Positions 17,178 to 26,098 of a DNA stretch of 64,000 nucleotides are shown piece by piece. The DNA lies in contig JAFXQK010000067.1 of NCBI GenBank assembly GCA_017527205.1, positions 1-64,000 on the forward strand, in the 5' to 3' direction. How positions within the stretch are numbered: position 1 is the stretch's first letter; every line of letters begins with the position of its first letter. This DNA comes from Lachnospiraceae bacterium. GTDB lineage: Bacteria; Bacillota; Clostridia; Lachnospirales; Lachnospiraceae. The translations under genes were made by a program, and so were the position numbers. A model generated the notes under the pieces. The model was not told the origin of the DNA. It ran no database searches and was given only the letters and a program-made list of their open reading frames with translations.

Positions 17178-18755
17178 TCATCTCTTCTTGGAGAACGAAA
17201 GTCCCTTCAAATCCACCCTCTCGCAGGCATCCATTTCGGGCGCCTCATCCTCGCTCCCCGTGATGGTCACGTTTTGGCAGGAAAGCTCCTTTACGTTCTT
17301 GACAAACATACTCTTTCCAGACATCTTTGGGAAATTGTCCATCATGATGGGACGCATTGGAATGCGCTCCTCCATAGGTAAAAAGGTTACCTTGACGTTT
17401 TCCAAAGAAATCCTCTCAATTGGTGCTTCCGGCAATCCATATGCACAGACAAAGCAGGCATTGACGTCCGTACAATCTACGTCACGCAAAGTAAGACTGC
17501 CAATCCTGGGCGTGCGATAATCCACGGGCATAAAATATTGCCCCTGTACGTATTCCGTGTGTCCGTCCGGATCACAAAAATAAAACATATTGAGTGTCAC
17601 CGGCATCAAGACCTTTTCCATCCTAATGTTCTCAAAGACCAGATTGGTCACCACGGATTTTTCACCGCGTCCCCTTCTGCTCTTTACCCGTACGCCTCTG
17701 TCCGTTCCACGGAAGATGCATTGGGAAACATGGACGTTCTCTACGCCTCCCGCGATTTCAGAACCAATCGTCACGCAGCCGTGTCCCTTTTCGAACAGGC
17801 AGTTGCGAATCACAATTCCCTTTGTCTTTTGATAGTGATACAAAGCCATGTAAATCTTTCCGCTCTTAATGGCCACGCAGTCATCTCCCACGGAAATTCT
17901 GCTGCCAAGGAACAACAGATCCTCACAGCTCTCGGGATCCATGCCATCCGTGTTCGGTGCATCCTCAGGATTCCAGATCGTCAGGTTCAACAGCCTTACG
18001 TGCTCACAGTAATAGGGATGAATTGTCCAGGAAGGCGAATTCTGAATGGTCAGAGCCTGCACGCGGATGTTCTGACAGCCCGAAAAGAACAAGGTTCTCG
18101 GCCTCCAAGCGCCGCGCTTTATACGAACGTTTTCCCACCAGTCTCCGTTTTGTGCATTGCCGTCAATTCGTCCCCTGCCAATCAAATCTACGTCCGTTAC
18201 GCCGATTCCCGTGATGAGGGATGCAAAGCAGTCCAGCGGATTTCCCTCCCAGGAAGCAATGGGATATTCCTTGTCATTTTGATAGAGATGTCTTACGACG
18301 CCTAGCAGCTTCGGATAATGGGCTCTGTCGGGATCTCCAAGAAGCACCGCGCCCTCATCCAACCAGAGCGTCATCCTGCTTTTCAAAAACAGCGGACCAG
18401 ATACATAGGTTCCCTTTGGCAGCCAAACCGTCCCAGCCTCAGGGCAGGCGGCAATGGCAGCCTGGATCGCTGCAGTATCCGATGACTTTCCATCCCCGAG
18501 GGCGCCGAAATCCCTGATGTCCAATAAAAAGCTCTCACGCTTTGTCCGAAAGCGCTTGGCAGATCCCTGCTCCAAAGTGAGCTCATATTCCGTGTCGGGC
18601 AACAATCCGTCAATCGTAATGACATTTCGATTTGTCGATAGGATCTCTTCTCCGTTCAAAAATACCTTGCAGACATCTAGCGTTTCATAGCGCTCCGTAT
18701 TCTCCCGCTCAATGGTCACGCTCCTGCAAAAGATATCGATAATTTCAAAATTCAT
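17178..18755 (-). CDS. GH28 polygalacturonase (probably exo-acting), cytoplasmic
   Basis: GH28 enzymes hydrolyse alpha-1,4 bonds between galacturonate residues. The first 70 residues form a beta-sandwich-like domain (NGEEILSTN, LLPDTEYELTLE) as in exo-polygalacturonases. The beta-helix follows from IRDFGALGDGKSSDTAAIQA. Catalytic motifs are all present: NTDGMDPE, GDDCVAIKSG, GHGCVTIGSE and the substrate-binding RGVRVKSRRGRG. The 525-residue length fits the ExoPG group. There is no signal peptide, so it works on imported oligogalacturonides. The start ATG at 18755 has GAAAGGA upstream. It lies 33 bases after the GH105 gene. Confidence 0.93.
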   Translation of the reverse strand: MNFEIIDIFCRSVTIERENTERYETLDVCKVFLNGEEILSTNRNVITIDGLLPDTEYELTLEQGSAKRFRTKRESFLLDIRDFGALGDGKSSDTAAIQAAIAACPEAGTVWLPKGTYVSGPLFLKSRMTLWLDEGAVLLGDPDRAHYPKLLGVVRHLYQNDKEYPIASWEGNPLDCFASLITGIGVTDVDLIGRGRIDGNAQNGDWWENVRIKRGAWRPRTLFFSGCQNIRVQALTIQNSPSWTIHPYYCEHVRLLNLTIWNPEDAPNTDGMDPESCEDLLFLGSRISVGDDCVAIKSGKIYMALYHYQKTKGIVIRNCLFEKGHGCVTIGSEIAGGVENVHVSQCIFRGTDRGVRVKSRRGRGEKSVVTNLVFENIRMEKVLMPVTLNMFYFCDPDGHTEYVQGQYFMPVDYRTPRIGSLTLRDVDCTDVNACFVCAYGLPEAPIERISLENVKVTFLPMEERIPMRPIMMDNFPKMSGKSMFVKNVKELSCQNVTITGSEDEAPEMDACERVDLKGLSFSKKR

Positions 18756-18788
18756 GGCCTTTTCCTTTCTTGCGCTACGGGATCTGAA

Positions 18789-19949
18789 TCATGCTTTCAA
18801 CCTTAACATTTCCGTATATGCCAGAAGGAACGGTGCGATGCCCTTCGCCTCATTTTCCACAACGGGTTCACTAAAGTAATAGGAAAGCGATCCATCCCTG
18901 TGTGCCTTTCCTCCCAGGCCCGCCACAAGGCAGATGCCGGAAAGCTTCAGCGTTCCATCCTCGTTCTTGGAAAGATACTTTTCCACGATGCCTAAGAAGG
19001 CTCGCTCACCCATCTCACGATATCTGGGCGCCAAAAAGCGCAAACGAACGGCCTTTAAGATCGCATAGGCGATGAGTGCCGTGCCAGAGGTCTCCAGATA
19101 GTTTCCCTCTGCCTCCTTTTGGTCAATCACCTGATAAAACATGCCGCTCTCATCCTGATAAGGCCTGAGCGCATCTACCAAATTCTCCAGAAGTCTTTGA
19201 TAATACCGCTTTTCAAAATAGAGCGACTCATCCGTAGCCTCTGCCGTCTCAACTAAGGCCAGGCAAAACCAGCCAAGGGAGCGAAGCCAAAAGTTTGCAC
19301 TGCAGCCCGTCTCGGGATTCGCCCAATACATTTCTCTGCTCTCATCGTAGCCATGATAATAAAGCCCCGTCCTTGGATCCTTCATGTGCTTTTCCACGTT
19401 TTGGAACTGTAGCAGCACGTCGCCGCATTTTTCCATTTTGCAGAAGGCCGTCTCATATCTCTCATAAAAGGGCTGCGCCATGTATAATCCGTCCAGCCAT
19501 ACCTGATTGGGATAAATTGCCTTGTGCCAAAAGCTTCCTTCCTTCGTGCGCGGCATGCCATCCAGCTGGCTGCGAACAAGATCCAATGCCTTTTTATACT
19601 TTTCCTCCCCCGATTTTTGATACAGGAAAAAGAGATTGCTTGCCGTGTTAATGTTATCCAGATTGTACTCCTCAACGTCATAGGTACGAATGGTACCATC
19701 CTCCTGAACAAAGGCATCCACAAAGCTCTTAGCAAAGGTATAATAGCGCTCCTGACCCGTGATCTCATACAACGCCAAAATGGCCGTAATCATACAGCCA
19801 TCAATGTAATTCCACTTATTGGAAGAGCCCTTTCGTATCAGCTCCTGGTTCCACATGGGATGCTCCGCATCCGAATGCTCTAACAGCCAATTCACGTACT
19901 CCTTGATCTGCTGATCTGTCTGCTCTGTCATGGTCTTTCTGTCTCTCAT
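18789..19949 (-). CDS. GH105 unsaturated rhamnogalacturonyl/galacturonyl hydrolase
   Basis: GH105 enzymes (YteR/YesR type) remove the 4,5-unsaturated galacturonate left at the non-reducing end by pectate or rhamnogalacturonan lyases. The 386-residue protein has the (alpha/alpha)6 barrel signature segments NKWNYIDGCM, WLDGLYMAQPFYERY with the catalytic Asp, and FWLRSLGWFCLALVE. No signal peptide is present. The start overlaps the CE12 stop (ATGA) and has GGGGAG upstream. Its product, 5-keto-4-deoxyuronate, is the substrate of KduI encoded in the same locus. A lyase gene is not in this window. Confidence 0.92.
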   Translation of the reverse strand: MRDRKTMTEQTDQQIKEYVNWLLEHSDAEHPMWNQELIRKGSSNKWNYIDGCMITAILALYEITGQERYYTFAKSFVDAFVQEDGTIRTYDVEEYNLDNINTASNLFFLYQKSGEEKYKKALDLVRSQLDGMPRTKEGSFWHKAIYPNQVWLDGLYMAQPFYERYETAFCKMEKCGDVLLQFQNVEKHMKDPRTGLYYHGYDESREMYWANPETGCSANFWLRSLGWFCLALVETAEATDESLYFEKRYYQRLLENLVDALRPYQDESGMFYQVIDQKEAEGNYLETSGTALIAYAILKAVRLRFLAPRYREMGERAFLGIVEKYLSKNEDGTLKLSGICLVAGLGGKAHRDGSLSYYFSEPVVENEAKGIAPFLLAYTEMLRLKA

Positions 19950-20686
19950 TGCTTCTCCCCGTCATCATTTTGTTCCAGTGAATGAGCTACCTTCAAACTT
20001 GCTTGTAACGTTGTCCCGGCTGATATGTCCTTTCCCTCTGGCAGAGGAAGCAAAACATGATCATAGGGGGTTCCGAGCCTTCGTAAGCCCTCTGCGATCA
20101 TCCCCGCGAAAATCACTGCTCCGTGATACGTAAGATGCGAGTTGTCCTTGGGATAGACATACATCGGCCTCGAGGCATAATCCCCAACGACCTTCAAATA
20201 CGCCTCGCTCTCCTGATTCAGATCGATGCATGGAACAGCCTCTTTCTTTGCCAGCTGCCGCATCGCCTCAGGATACTCTCCATGGCTTCCTTGCAAAAAA
20301 TGCCCTGCATCATCGAACAATCGACGTGCAAGCGGCGTGATCAAAACAGGATGCGCCGCGCGCTCCCTTGCTGCATCGATCATGATTTTCAGGTTTTCCT
20401 GATAAGCGCCAAAGGCCGCGGCATACCTCTTTGGATCCTGCACCTTTTCATCATTATGACCAAATTGTATCAAAAACAAATCATCCTTGGCAAGGATCTC
20501 TTTTATTTTTTGAAGCCTTCCTTCGTCAAGAAAGGATTTCGTGCTTCGGCCATTCACGGCAAAGCTCCAAACAAAGACGTCATCCTTTAAGTACAAGGGT
20601 AATCCCTGAGAAAGACCTGCCTGTGGATATTCCCCAATTTTATTAAATGTCACCGTGCTGTCTCCAGCGTAAATAATTCTCTGCAC
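19946..20686 (-). CDS. Rhamnogalacturonan acetylesterase (CE12, SGNH hydrolase)
   Basis: CE12 esterases remove acetyl groups from rhamnogalacturonan. The 246-residue SGNH hydrolase shows block I YAGDSTVTF (Ser nucleophile), block III FGHND and block V KDNSHLTYHGA (Asp and His). The start is a GTG at 20686 with GGGAG upstream. No ATG fits the block I position better. There is no signal peptide. It is coupled by overlap to the GH105 gene, and the pair implies that acetylated oligosaccharides enter the cell intact. Confidence 0.9.
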   Translation of the reverse strand: MQRIIYAGDSTVTFNKIGEYPQAGLSQGLPLYLKDDVFVWSFAVNGRSTKSFLDEGRLQKIKEILAKDDLFLIQFGHNDEKVQDPKRYAAAFGAYQENLKIMIDAARERAAHPVLITPLARRLFDDAGHFLQGSHGEYPEAMRQLAKKEAVPCIDLNQESEAYLKVVGDYASRPMYVYPKDNSHLTYHGAVIFAGMIAEGLRRLGTPYDHVLLPLPEGKDISAGTTLQASLKVAHSLEQNDDGEKQ

Positions 20687-20731
20687 GCCCTTCTCCCTTC
20701 GACAGGCATCTTTTCCATTGGCACTCTTATT

Positions 20732-22171
20732 TTATAAATGCTGCCTGTTCGTCACTGATTTTGCTTCCTCCTCTCGCTGCTTGGAGGCGTTCTGCAAACG
20801 CCGAATGCGAAACAATACGGGAAGCATGGCAAACAGTGATGCAACGCCTGTTGCGACATTGCTGACCATCATGGTCACGCCTGTCGCTTCAGCTCCCATG
20901 GAGGTGAAATGTTGTAAAGCCCAAAGCACGGGAACGCGAAATACAAAGACTCTGGCAACGTTGAGAACCATCGCTAGCTTTGCATAACCATACCCTAAGA
21001 GCAACGCATTGACGGCGGAGTTGATTCCGAGCATCACGTAGCCCATCATCTCGTATTTATGGATCTGAATGATCATGTCACAGAACACGGGATCAAATTG
21101 ATTTCTGGACTTTGCAAACAGCTCCGCCAGCCATGGCAGCCAATAGTAAATGCAAATCCAGCCAATCGCACCGATCACAACATTGATTGCCATCAGATTC
21201 CAAAAGAGCTTCAGGGTCCGCCCGTACTTCCCGGCGCCCCTGTTCTGACTGATGAGGGAGGATGCACCGTCCATTGTTCCTGAATGAAGATTGGTTGTAA
21301 ACCCTCCGATATTGTTTGATATTCCAAGTGCTCCGACCGTCAAGGCACCATAGAGCGCCGACATGGCATTTACAATCACCTTACCTGCGGCAAACAGGAC
21401 CTTCTCCGCCGCCACGGGATACGAGAGCTGCAATATGGGCGCTATTGTCTTTTTCTCAAAGCTGATTGCTGAAAAGGAAAATCGAAAGGCCCCCTCATCC
21501 CTTGGCATGGAACAAAGAATATATACCGTCATAGCCGCATAGGAAATGAGGCTTGCCACAGAGATCATGACGACTCCCCATTGAAAGACATAGACAAAGA
21601 TGGCTGACAGGCCAAGCTTAAGAATCACGACCGCCAGGTTCAGGTTTAAAATCTTTTTAGCATGCCCTCTGCTTCTTTCAATTGCAATATACACCGTGTT
21701 AAAAAAGCTGAGGACTAAGCTGGCAATTTCAACGCGAAAATATCCGACGCCGGCGGTAATCAATTCCTCCGGCGTCCGTAAAATTCTTAAAAAAGGGGTG
21801 GCAAATGGAATAAACAAAATTGCCACAAGGAAGCTCAAAAGGATGGTTCCGGCATAGAGCGTGGAGGTTCGGTGACGTACCATTTCATAGTCGCCCTGTC
21901 CATAGCTTTCCGAGATACGGATACAACCTCCTACGGCCAGGCCACTGCCAAGTGCCGTAATCATCGCCGTCACCTGCGTCAGACTGGAAATCGCCGAAAC
22001 AGCGCTTGCACTGACGTGCGCTGCCATCAGCGTATCCATAATCTTAAAGATCTGCTGCATTCCCTGATACAACGCCAACGGTCCGCAGACGGTAAACAGC
22101 GTATGGAGCGTTGATGCATTTAAGACATATTCCCGAAAAGATTCGTCCTTTGCAGAAGCTATTTTTTCCAT
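20732..22171 (-). CDS. MATE family efflux transporter
   Basis: A 479-residue integral membrane antiporter of the MATE family with about 12 helices in two halves (FTVCGPLALYQGMQQIFKIMDTLMAAHVS in part as helix 1; LFWNLMAINVVIGAIGWICIYYW in the second half). MATE proteins exchange organic substrates for Na+ or H+. The start ATG at 22171 overlaps the stop of the upstream ABC ATPase gene (TGATG), so it is an integral member of the pectin operon. Substrate unknown; it may export an inhibitory product or intermediate. Homology to the other MATE-type protein in the window (9155-10912) is remote and this one has no ATPase domain. Confidence 0.9.
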   Translation of the reverse strand: MEKIASAKDESFREYVLNASTLHTLFTVCGPLALYQGMQQIFKIMDTLMAAHVSASAVSAISSLTQVTAMITALGSGLAVGGCIRISESYGQGDYEMVRHRTSTLYAGTILLSFLVAILFIPFATPFLRILRTPEELITAGVGYFRVEIASLVLSFFNTVYIAIERSRGHAKKILNLNLAVVILKLGLSAIFVYVFQWGVVMISVASLISYAAMTVYILCSMPRDEGAFRFSFSAISFEKKTIAPILQLSYPVAAEKVLFAAGKVIVNAMSALYGALTVGALGISNNIGGFTTNLHSGTMDGASSLISQNRGAGKYGRTLKLFWNLMAINVVIGAIGWICIYYWLPWLAELFAKSRNQFDPVFCDMIIQIHKYEMMGYVMLGINSAVNALLLGYGYAKLAMVLNVARVFVFRVPVLWALQHFTSMGAEATGVTMMVSNVATGVASLFAMLPVLFRIRRLQNASKQREEEAKSVTNRQHL

Positions 22172-23250
22172 CACTTGATTGCCATTTCCGTTTCTCCGTC
22201 AAAGAGATATAAGCTCCGATACGGAATCGAGAAGTTCGCCGTAGTTCCAAGGGTTGCCGCATCATGCGGGTCCACCTTTAGAATTGCCTGTTCTTCTCCG
22301 ATCATGACATAAACATTGGTAACGTCACCCAGCATCTCGGTAAGCTCCACTTCACAGCTTAAATGGTATGCCTGATCCAAATCCTCTAAGGAAATGGCTT
22401 CCGGACGGAATCCAAGGATGATGGCCTTCCCTTCATATTCCTTGACTCTGTCACCAAGCTTTCTGGTCAGATCGACTTCCTGCCCGCCATAGGACACCTT
22501 GCCATTTTTTACGACAGCCTTCGCGAAGTTCATGGGCGGCTCTCCAATAAAGCCTGCGACAAAAACGTTCGCGGGATCAAAATACAAATCATGCGGCGTG
22601 CCCACCTGCTGAATATACCCATCCTTCATCACGACAATTCTGTCCGCCATGGTCATCGCTTCCGTCTGATCATGGGTGACGTAAATGGTGGTTGCACCAA
22701 TTTCCTTATGGATTTGCGTGATTTCAGAGCGCATGGTAACACGCTGCTTTGCATCCAGATTCGACAAAGGCTCATCCATCAAAAAGATGCCCACCTTTCG
22801 AATGATGGCTCGTCCCACGGCAACTCTCTGTCTCTGTCCACCGGACAGGGCTCTCGGTAAACGATCCAGGTATTCGGTCAGTCCCAGGATTTTTGCCGTC
22901 TTTTCCACGCGTTTTTCAATGACGTCCTCATCCACTCCTTGAAGCGTCAGGCTAAAGGCCAGATTATCATAGACCGTCATCTGCGGGTAGAGCGCATAGC
23001 TCTGAAAGACCATGGCGACCTCTCTCTGTCTCGGTCCCAGCTCATTCGCGCGTTTTCCATCGATCAAAAACTCTCCGCTACTAATCTCCTCAAGGCCCGC
23101 AATCATGCGCAGGGTCGTGGATTTTCCACATCCTGAGGATCCCACAAAAACAATAAACTCTCCCTTTTCAATCTCCAGATTGAAATTGTGTACGGCATGG
23201 AAACCGTTGGGATAAATCTTATTCAGGTTTTTCAGCGTTAAGTATGCCAT
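22171..23250 (-). CDS. ABC transporter ATP-binding protein, MsmX/UgpC type (second copy)
   Basis: This 359-residue ATPase of carbohydrate importers shows Walker A GSSGCGKST, signature LSGGQRQRVAVGRA, Walker B FLMDEPLSNLD and the His loop THDQTEAMTMADRI. A C-terminal TOBE-type regulatory domain starts near residue 240. It overlaps the preceding membrane-protein gene (23238-23897) by 13 bases. It is paired with two small membrane proteins in the same order as the first ATPase, and presumably energises the permeases encoded at 29141-31096 or a separate complex with the small proteins. Confidence 0.93.
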   Translation of the reverse strand: MAYLTLKNLNKIYPNGFHAVHNFNLEIEKGEFIVFVGSSGCGKSTTLRMIAGLEEISSGEFLIDGKRANELGPRQREVAMVFQSYALYPQMTVYDNLAFSLTLQGVDEDVIEKRVEKTAKILGLTEYLDRLPRALSGGQRQRVAVGRAIIRKVGIFLMDEPLSNLDAKQRVTMRSEITQIHKEIGATTIYVTHDQTEAMTMADRIVVMKDGYIQQVGTPHDLYFDPANVFVAGFIGEPPMNFAKAVVKNGKVSYGGQEVDLTRKLGDRVKEYEGKAIILGFRPEAISLEDLDQAYHLSCEVELTEMLGDVTNVYVMIGEEQAILKVDPHDAATLGTTANFSIPYRSLYLFDGETEMAIK

Positions 23251-23897
23251 GTTTGTTTTGCATCCTCCAGAATTCTAAAAAACAGCTTCTTCATGCCAAG
23301 AAACATCAGATCAATGCCCATACAAAACAGTCCAAACACGATGGGCTCCACTCTCAAAAACAAAGTATCCTGATTACCGGTCATTGTCATTGCCGCCAGA
23401 TTCACGGCATTGTATAGCGTATAGACAAAAAACGTTATCACAAATCCATAGAGCACGTTCAAGAGAAAGCTCAGGTATTTTTTCTTTGGAAACAGCATCC
23501 AGCCGTCGTTGGCATTCTCCGTAACAGCCATAAACCGAATCACGTTATTGACAAGTAAATCCGTCACCAGGCCAATGGCAATGCCAATCACAAAGAGCTG
23601 ATCCAAAAGGCTTCCAAGATATCCACCCAGTCCCCAGATAAAAAAGAAACAGACGGCTGCGTAAAACCAGAATTTCACAAAAAGAATTTTCAGCCACGTC
23701 GGAAGCTTGAACCCCTTCGCGGATCGGCCTGAGTATTTTGCGATCTCCTCCGCACTCACCTTGGGAGAGTTTGTGACGTCAGCGCTGACCAGATCCTCCA
23801 CTGCTTTTCTTTTTAACTTATAATAATCCGCCGCACTTTTTTCCTGCCCTGCTTGTTTTCCACCATTTGCGGCGCTTTTCTGCTTATCAGAACTCAT
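23238..23897 (-). CDS. Small 4-TM membrane protein of the ABC module (fourth)
   Basis: I do not recognise a named family. The 219-residue protein has a soluble, charged N-terminal 65 residues (Lys/Ala/Glu rich, KLKRKAVEDLVSADV) and then four hydrophobic helices (ILFVKFWFYAAVCFFFIWGL, LFVIGIAIGLVTDLLVNNVI, LLNVLYGFVITFFVYTLY and a last one near 190). No signal peptide cleavage site is evident. It overlaps the ATPase gene downstream and follows the third membrane protein by 12 bases. Role as an accessory or membrane-anchor subunit is inferred from position only. Confidence 0.75.
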   Translation of the reverse strand: MSSDKQKSAANGGKQAGQEKSAADYYKLKRKAVEDLVSADVTNSPKVSAEEIAKYSGRSAKGFKLPTWLKILFVKFWFYAAVCFFFIWGLGGYLGSLLDQLFVIGIAIGLVTDLLVNNVIRFMAVTENANDGWMLFPKKKYLSFLLNVLYGFVITFFVYTLYNAVNLAAMTMTGNQDTLFLRVEPIVFGLFCMGIDLMFLGMKKLFFRILEDAKQTWHT

Positions 23898-23909
23898 ATT
23901 TTGCCCGCC

Positions 23910-24461
23910 TTAATTGTCCTTTGCAATCTCAATTTCACCGAGTTCTTCATTTCCTTCTACCTCAATCGAGGTCTTGATCTTCTTAAGGAGCTTGGCATAA
24001 ACGGGAAGCAATACGACAAGCACGATGGTTGCAATCACAAAGATAACATGCGTGTTCAACATCTTATATGCCTTGTAAACATAGGCATTTTTCACCAGCC
24101 AGGCAACCACGTCGTTCCCTGCCGCAATCTCTCCCGCGATACGCCAGTTGATCTTCGACAAATAGTATTCATCACAGAAAACAATGATTCCCTGCATGAT
24201 AAAAAACAGCACCAGCATCGGAACGTTTACGTTTTTTCTGTGAGGAAAGGAATTCAAAAAGGTCAACAGGGACAGCATGGAAAACAGCATGGTTGCAAAG
24301 CCCGTCAGTCCCATTCCCGTGGTATTAATCTGCGCGGTTGTATCAGAGATATTCCTCAGATTCAGGGAATAGATCAGGAAAGAAACCACCAATACGATAA
24401 ACGCAATAGTCTGAGGTTTTCTCTTTAATGCCACGATTTTTTTTCGAAAAAACTCTTTCAT
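23910..24461 (-). CDS. Small 4-TM membrane protein of the ABC module (third)
   Basis: A 183-residue protein without a recognised family. A basic N terminus (MKEFFRKKIVALKRK) precedes four predicted helices (TIAFIVLVVSFLIYSL, GFATMLFSMLSLLTFL, VPMLVLFFIMQGIIVF, VIFVIATIVLVVLLPVYA). The C-terminal tail is acidic (EGNEELGEIEIAKDN). The positive-inside rule places both ends in the cytoplasm. It lies nine bases after the first ATPase gene and 12 before the fourth membrane protein. Confidence 0.75.
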   Translation of the reverse strand: MKEFFRKKIVALKRKPQTIAFIVLVVSFLIYSLNLRNISDTTAQINTTGMGLTGFATMLFSMLSLLTFLNSFPHRKNVNVPMLVLFFIMQGIIVFCDEYYLSKINWRIAGEIAAGNDVVAWLVKNAYVYKAYKMLNTHVIFVIATIVLVVLLPVYAKLLKKIKTSIEVEGNEELGEIEIAKDN

Positions 24462-24470
24462 ATGTCCCCC

Positions 24471-25547
24471 TTAGGATTTTACAATTCTGTTTCCCGTCGT
24501 CTGATCAAAAAAGTGCATTTTTTGAAAGGACACCTGAACTACGTCACCCTTTTTATAATCACACCAGCCCTTAAACTTACAGGTGACGCGACTTTCGGCT
24601 TCCCCTGTCTTAAAATGACCGTGAACCAAGGTATTCATGCCAAGATTTTCATTGTCACTCACGTTGACAGGAATGTCGCCGCCCTCCTGAATGTTCTCCG
24701 GGCGAACTCCCATGGTCACGTGTTTTCCCTGATACTCCGCCAAGAGCTGCTTTTGCTCCGGGCTCATGGTGACCGTAAAGTACGGTGAAATCAGATGATC
24801 TCCGCTCACCAAAACCTGGAAGAAATTCATGGGAGGCAATCCGATAAAGCTTGCCACAAAGAGGTTCGCAGGCGTATCGTAGAGCTCCAGAGGCGTGCCA
24901 ATCTGCTGTACGTGTCCCATAGACATACAAACAATTCGATCAGCCAGCGTCAGCGCCTCCGTCTGATCGTGCGTTACGTAAAGCATGGTCGCACCAAGGC
25001 GCTTATGGAGCAGCAGAATTTCCCGTCTTGTAGAGCTTCTCAGCTTCGCGTCCAAATTGGAAAGCGGCTCGTCAAACAAGAAGAGCTTCGGGCTGCGCAC
25101 GATGGAACGTCCCATGGCCACGCGCTGTCTCTGCCCGCCGGAAAGCTGGGAAGGCTTTTTGTTCAGCTGACTTGTCAGATCAAGAATCTCTGCCGCTGCC
25201 AATACCTTCTTGTGAATGACGTTCGGATCCTCCTTACGAAGCGTCAGGGAAAATGCCATGTTCTCGTACACGGTCATATGTCCATATAGTGCATAATTTT
25301 GGAAAACCATCGCCATGTCCCTGTCCTTGGGAGGTGCTGCCGTAATGTCCTTTCCGTCCAGCAAAAGCTTGCCGTTTGTGATATCCTCGAGTCCGGCAAT
25401 CATGCGCAGAGTCGTGGACTTTCCACAACCGGAGGGTCCCACAAGTACAATTAATTCACCGTCCTTGACCTCCATGTTAAAGTCATAAACTGCCTGCACC
25501 TTATTATCATAGATTTTATCTAAATGCTGCAACGATAATTGCGCCAT
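24471..25547 (-). CDS. ABC transporter ATP-binding protein, MsmX/UgpC type (first copy)
   Basis: A 358-residue sugar-importer ATPase. Walker A is GPSGCGKST, the signature LSGGQRQRVAMGRS, Walker B LFDEPLSNLD and the His loop THDQTEALTLADRI. The C-terminal TOBE-like region begins near residue 240. It is clearly a paralogue of the second copy at 22171-23250, sharing motif context and length, but the two differ throughout the C-terminal domain. Carrying two such ATPases in one operon is unusual because MsmX-type ATPases normally serve several importers from a single locus. Confidence 0.93.
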   Translation of the reverse strand: MAQLSLQHLDKIYDNKVQAVYDFNMEVKDGELIVLVGPSGCGKSTTLRMIAGLEDITNGKLLLDGKDITAAPPKDRDMAMVFQNYALYGHMTVYENMAFSLTLRKEDPNVIHKKVLAAAEILDLTSQLNKKPSQLSGGQRQRVAMGRSIVRSPKLFLFDEPLSNLDAKLRSSTRREILLLHKRLGATMLYVTHDQTEALTLADRIVCMSMGHVQQIGTPLELYDTPANLFVASFIGLPPMNFFQVLVSGDHLISPYFTVTMSPEQKQLLAEYQGKHVTMGVRPENIQEGGDIPVNVSDNENLGMNTLVHGHFKTGEAESRVTCKFKGWCDYKKGDVVQVSFQKMHFFDQTTGNRIVKS

Positions 25548-25579
25548 GCTTTGTTCTCTCCTTCGTCTTCCCGAAAGGC

Positions 25580-26098
25580 TTAAGCCTTACTGCCCTGCAT
25601 CTGTCCCATGTGCTTCTTCAGTGCGGTACACTTTTGAATGCCGATGACTGCGGATGCGATCAAACAAATTCCGGAGGCGATCAGATATACCACCACCCTG
25701 ACGTACTGGGGTGTTTTCATGACCTGAACGATTTCTCCCGTCGCCTGCGTCTGCGCGGCATGAGCCAATCGAGGATAAATAAAGATTCTCACAAACTGTA
25801 AGGCTCCTACGACAATGGCCACGTAGGAATAATTGATTTTATAGCTTTTACTGCCTTCGGAAATCAAAAACACGATCATCATAAAAAGCAAATTGTAGAC
25901 AATGGAAGCTCCCACCAAAATGGAGTAATACCAGACTCCCACGTCTGATTTATAAATGCTGACAAAGAATAGGGCATTCCATACAATGGCCAGAATGGCC
26001 AGCGTAGAGGAAAGCTTATTCTTCTCATATCTCATTCTGTCGACGCGGACATACTTGTCATCTGCCGTCTCCAGCTTGTTTACCCTTGCGTCATTCAT
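25580..26098 (-). CDS. Small 4-TM membrane protein of the ABC module (second)
   Basis: A 172-residue protein with a charged N-terminal 28 residues (NKLETADDKYVRVDRMRYEK) and four helices (TLAILAIVWNALFFVSIY, YYSILVGASIVYNLLFMMIVFL, YVAIVVGALQFVRIFIYP, VVVYLIASGICLIASAVIG). No family recognised. The start overlaps the stop of the first membrane-protein gene (ATGA). Topology places both ends in the cytoplasm. It is followed 32 bases later by the first ATPase gene. Confidence 0.75.
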   Translation of the reverse strand: MNDARVNKLETADDKYVRVDRMRYEKNKLSSTLAILAIVWNALFFVSIYKSDVGVWYYSILVGASIVYNLLFMMIVFLISEGSKSYKINYSYVAIVVGALQFVRIFIYPRLAHAAQTQATGEIVQVMKTPQYVRVVVYLIASGICLIASAVIGIQKCTALKKHMGQMQGSKA

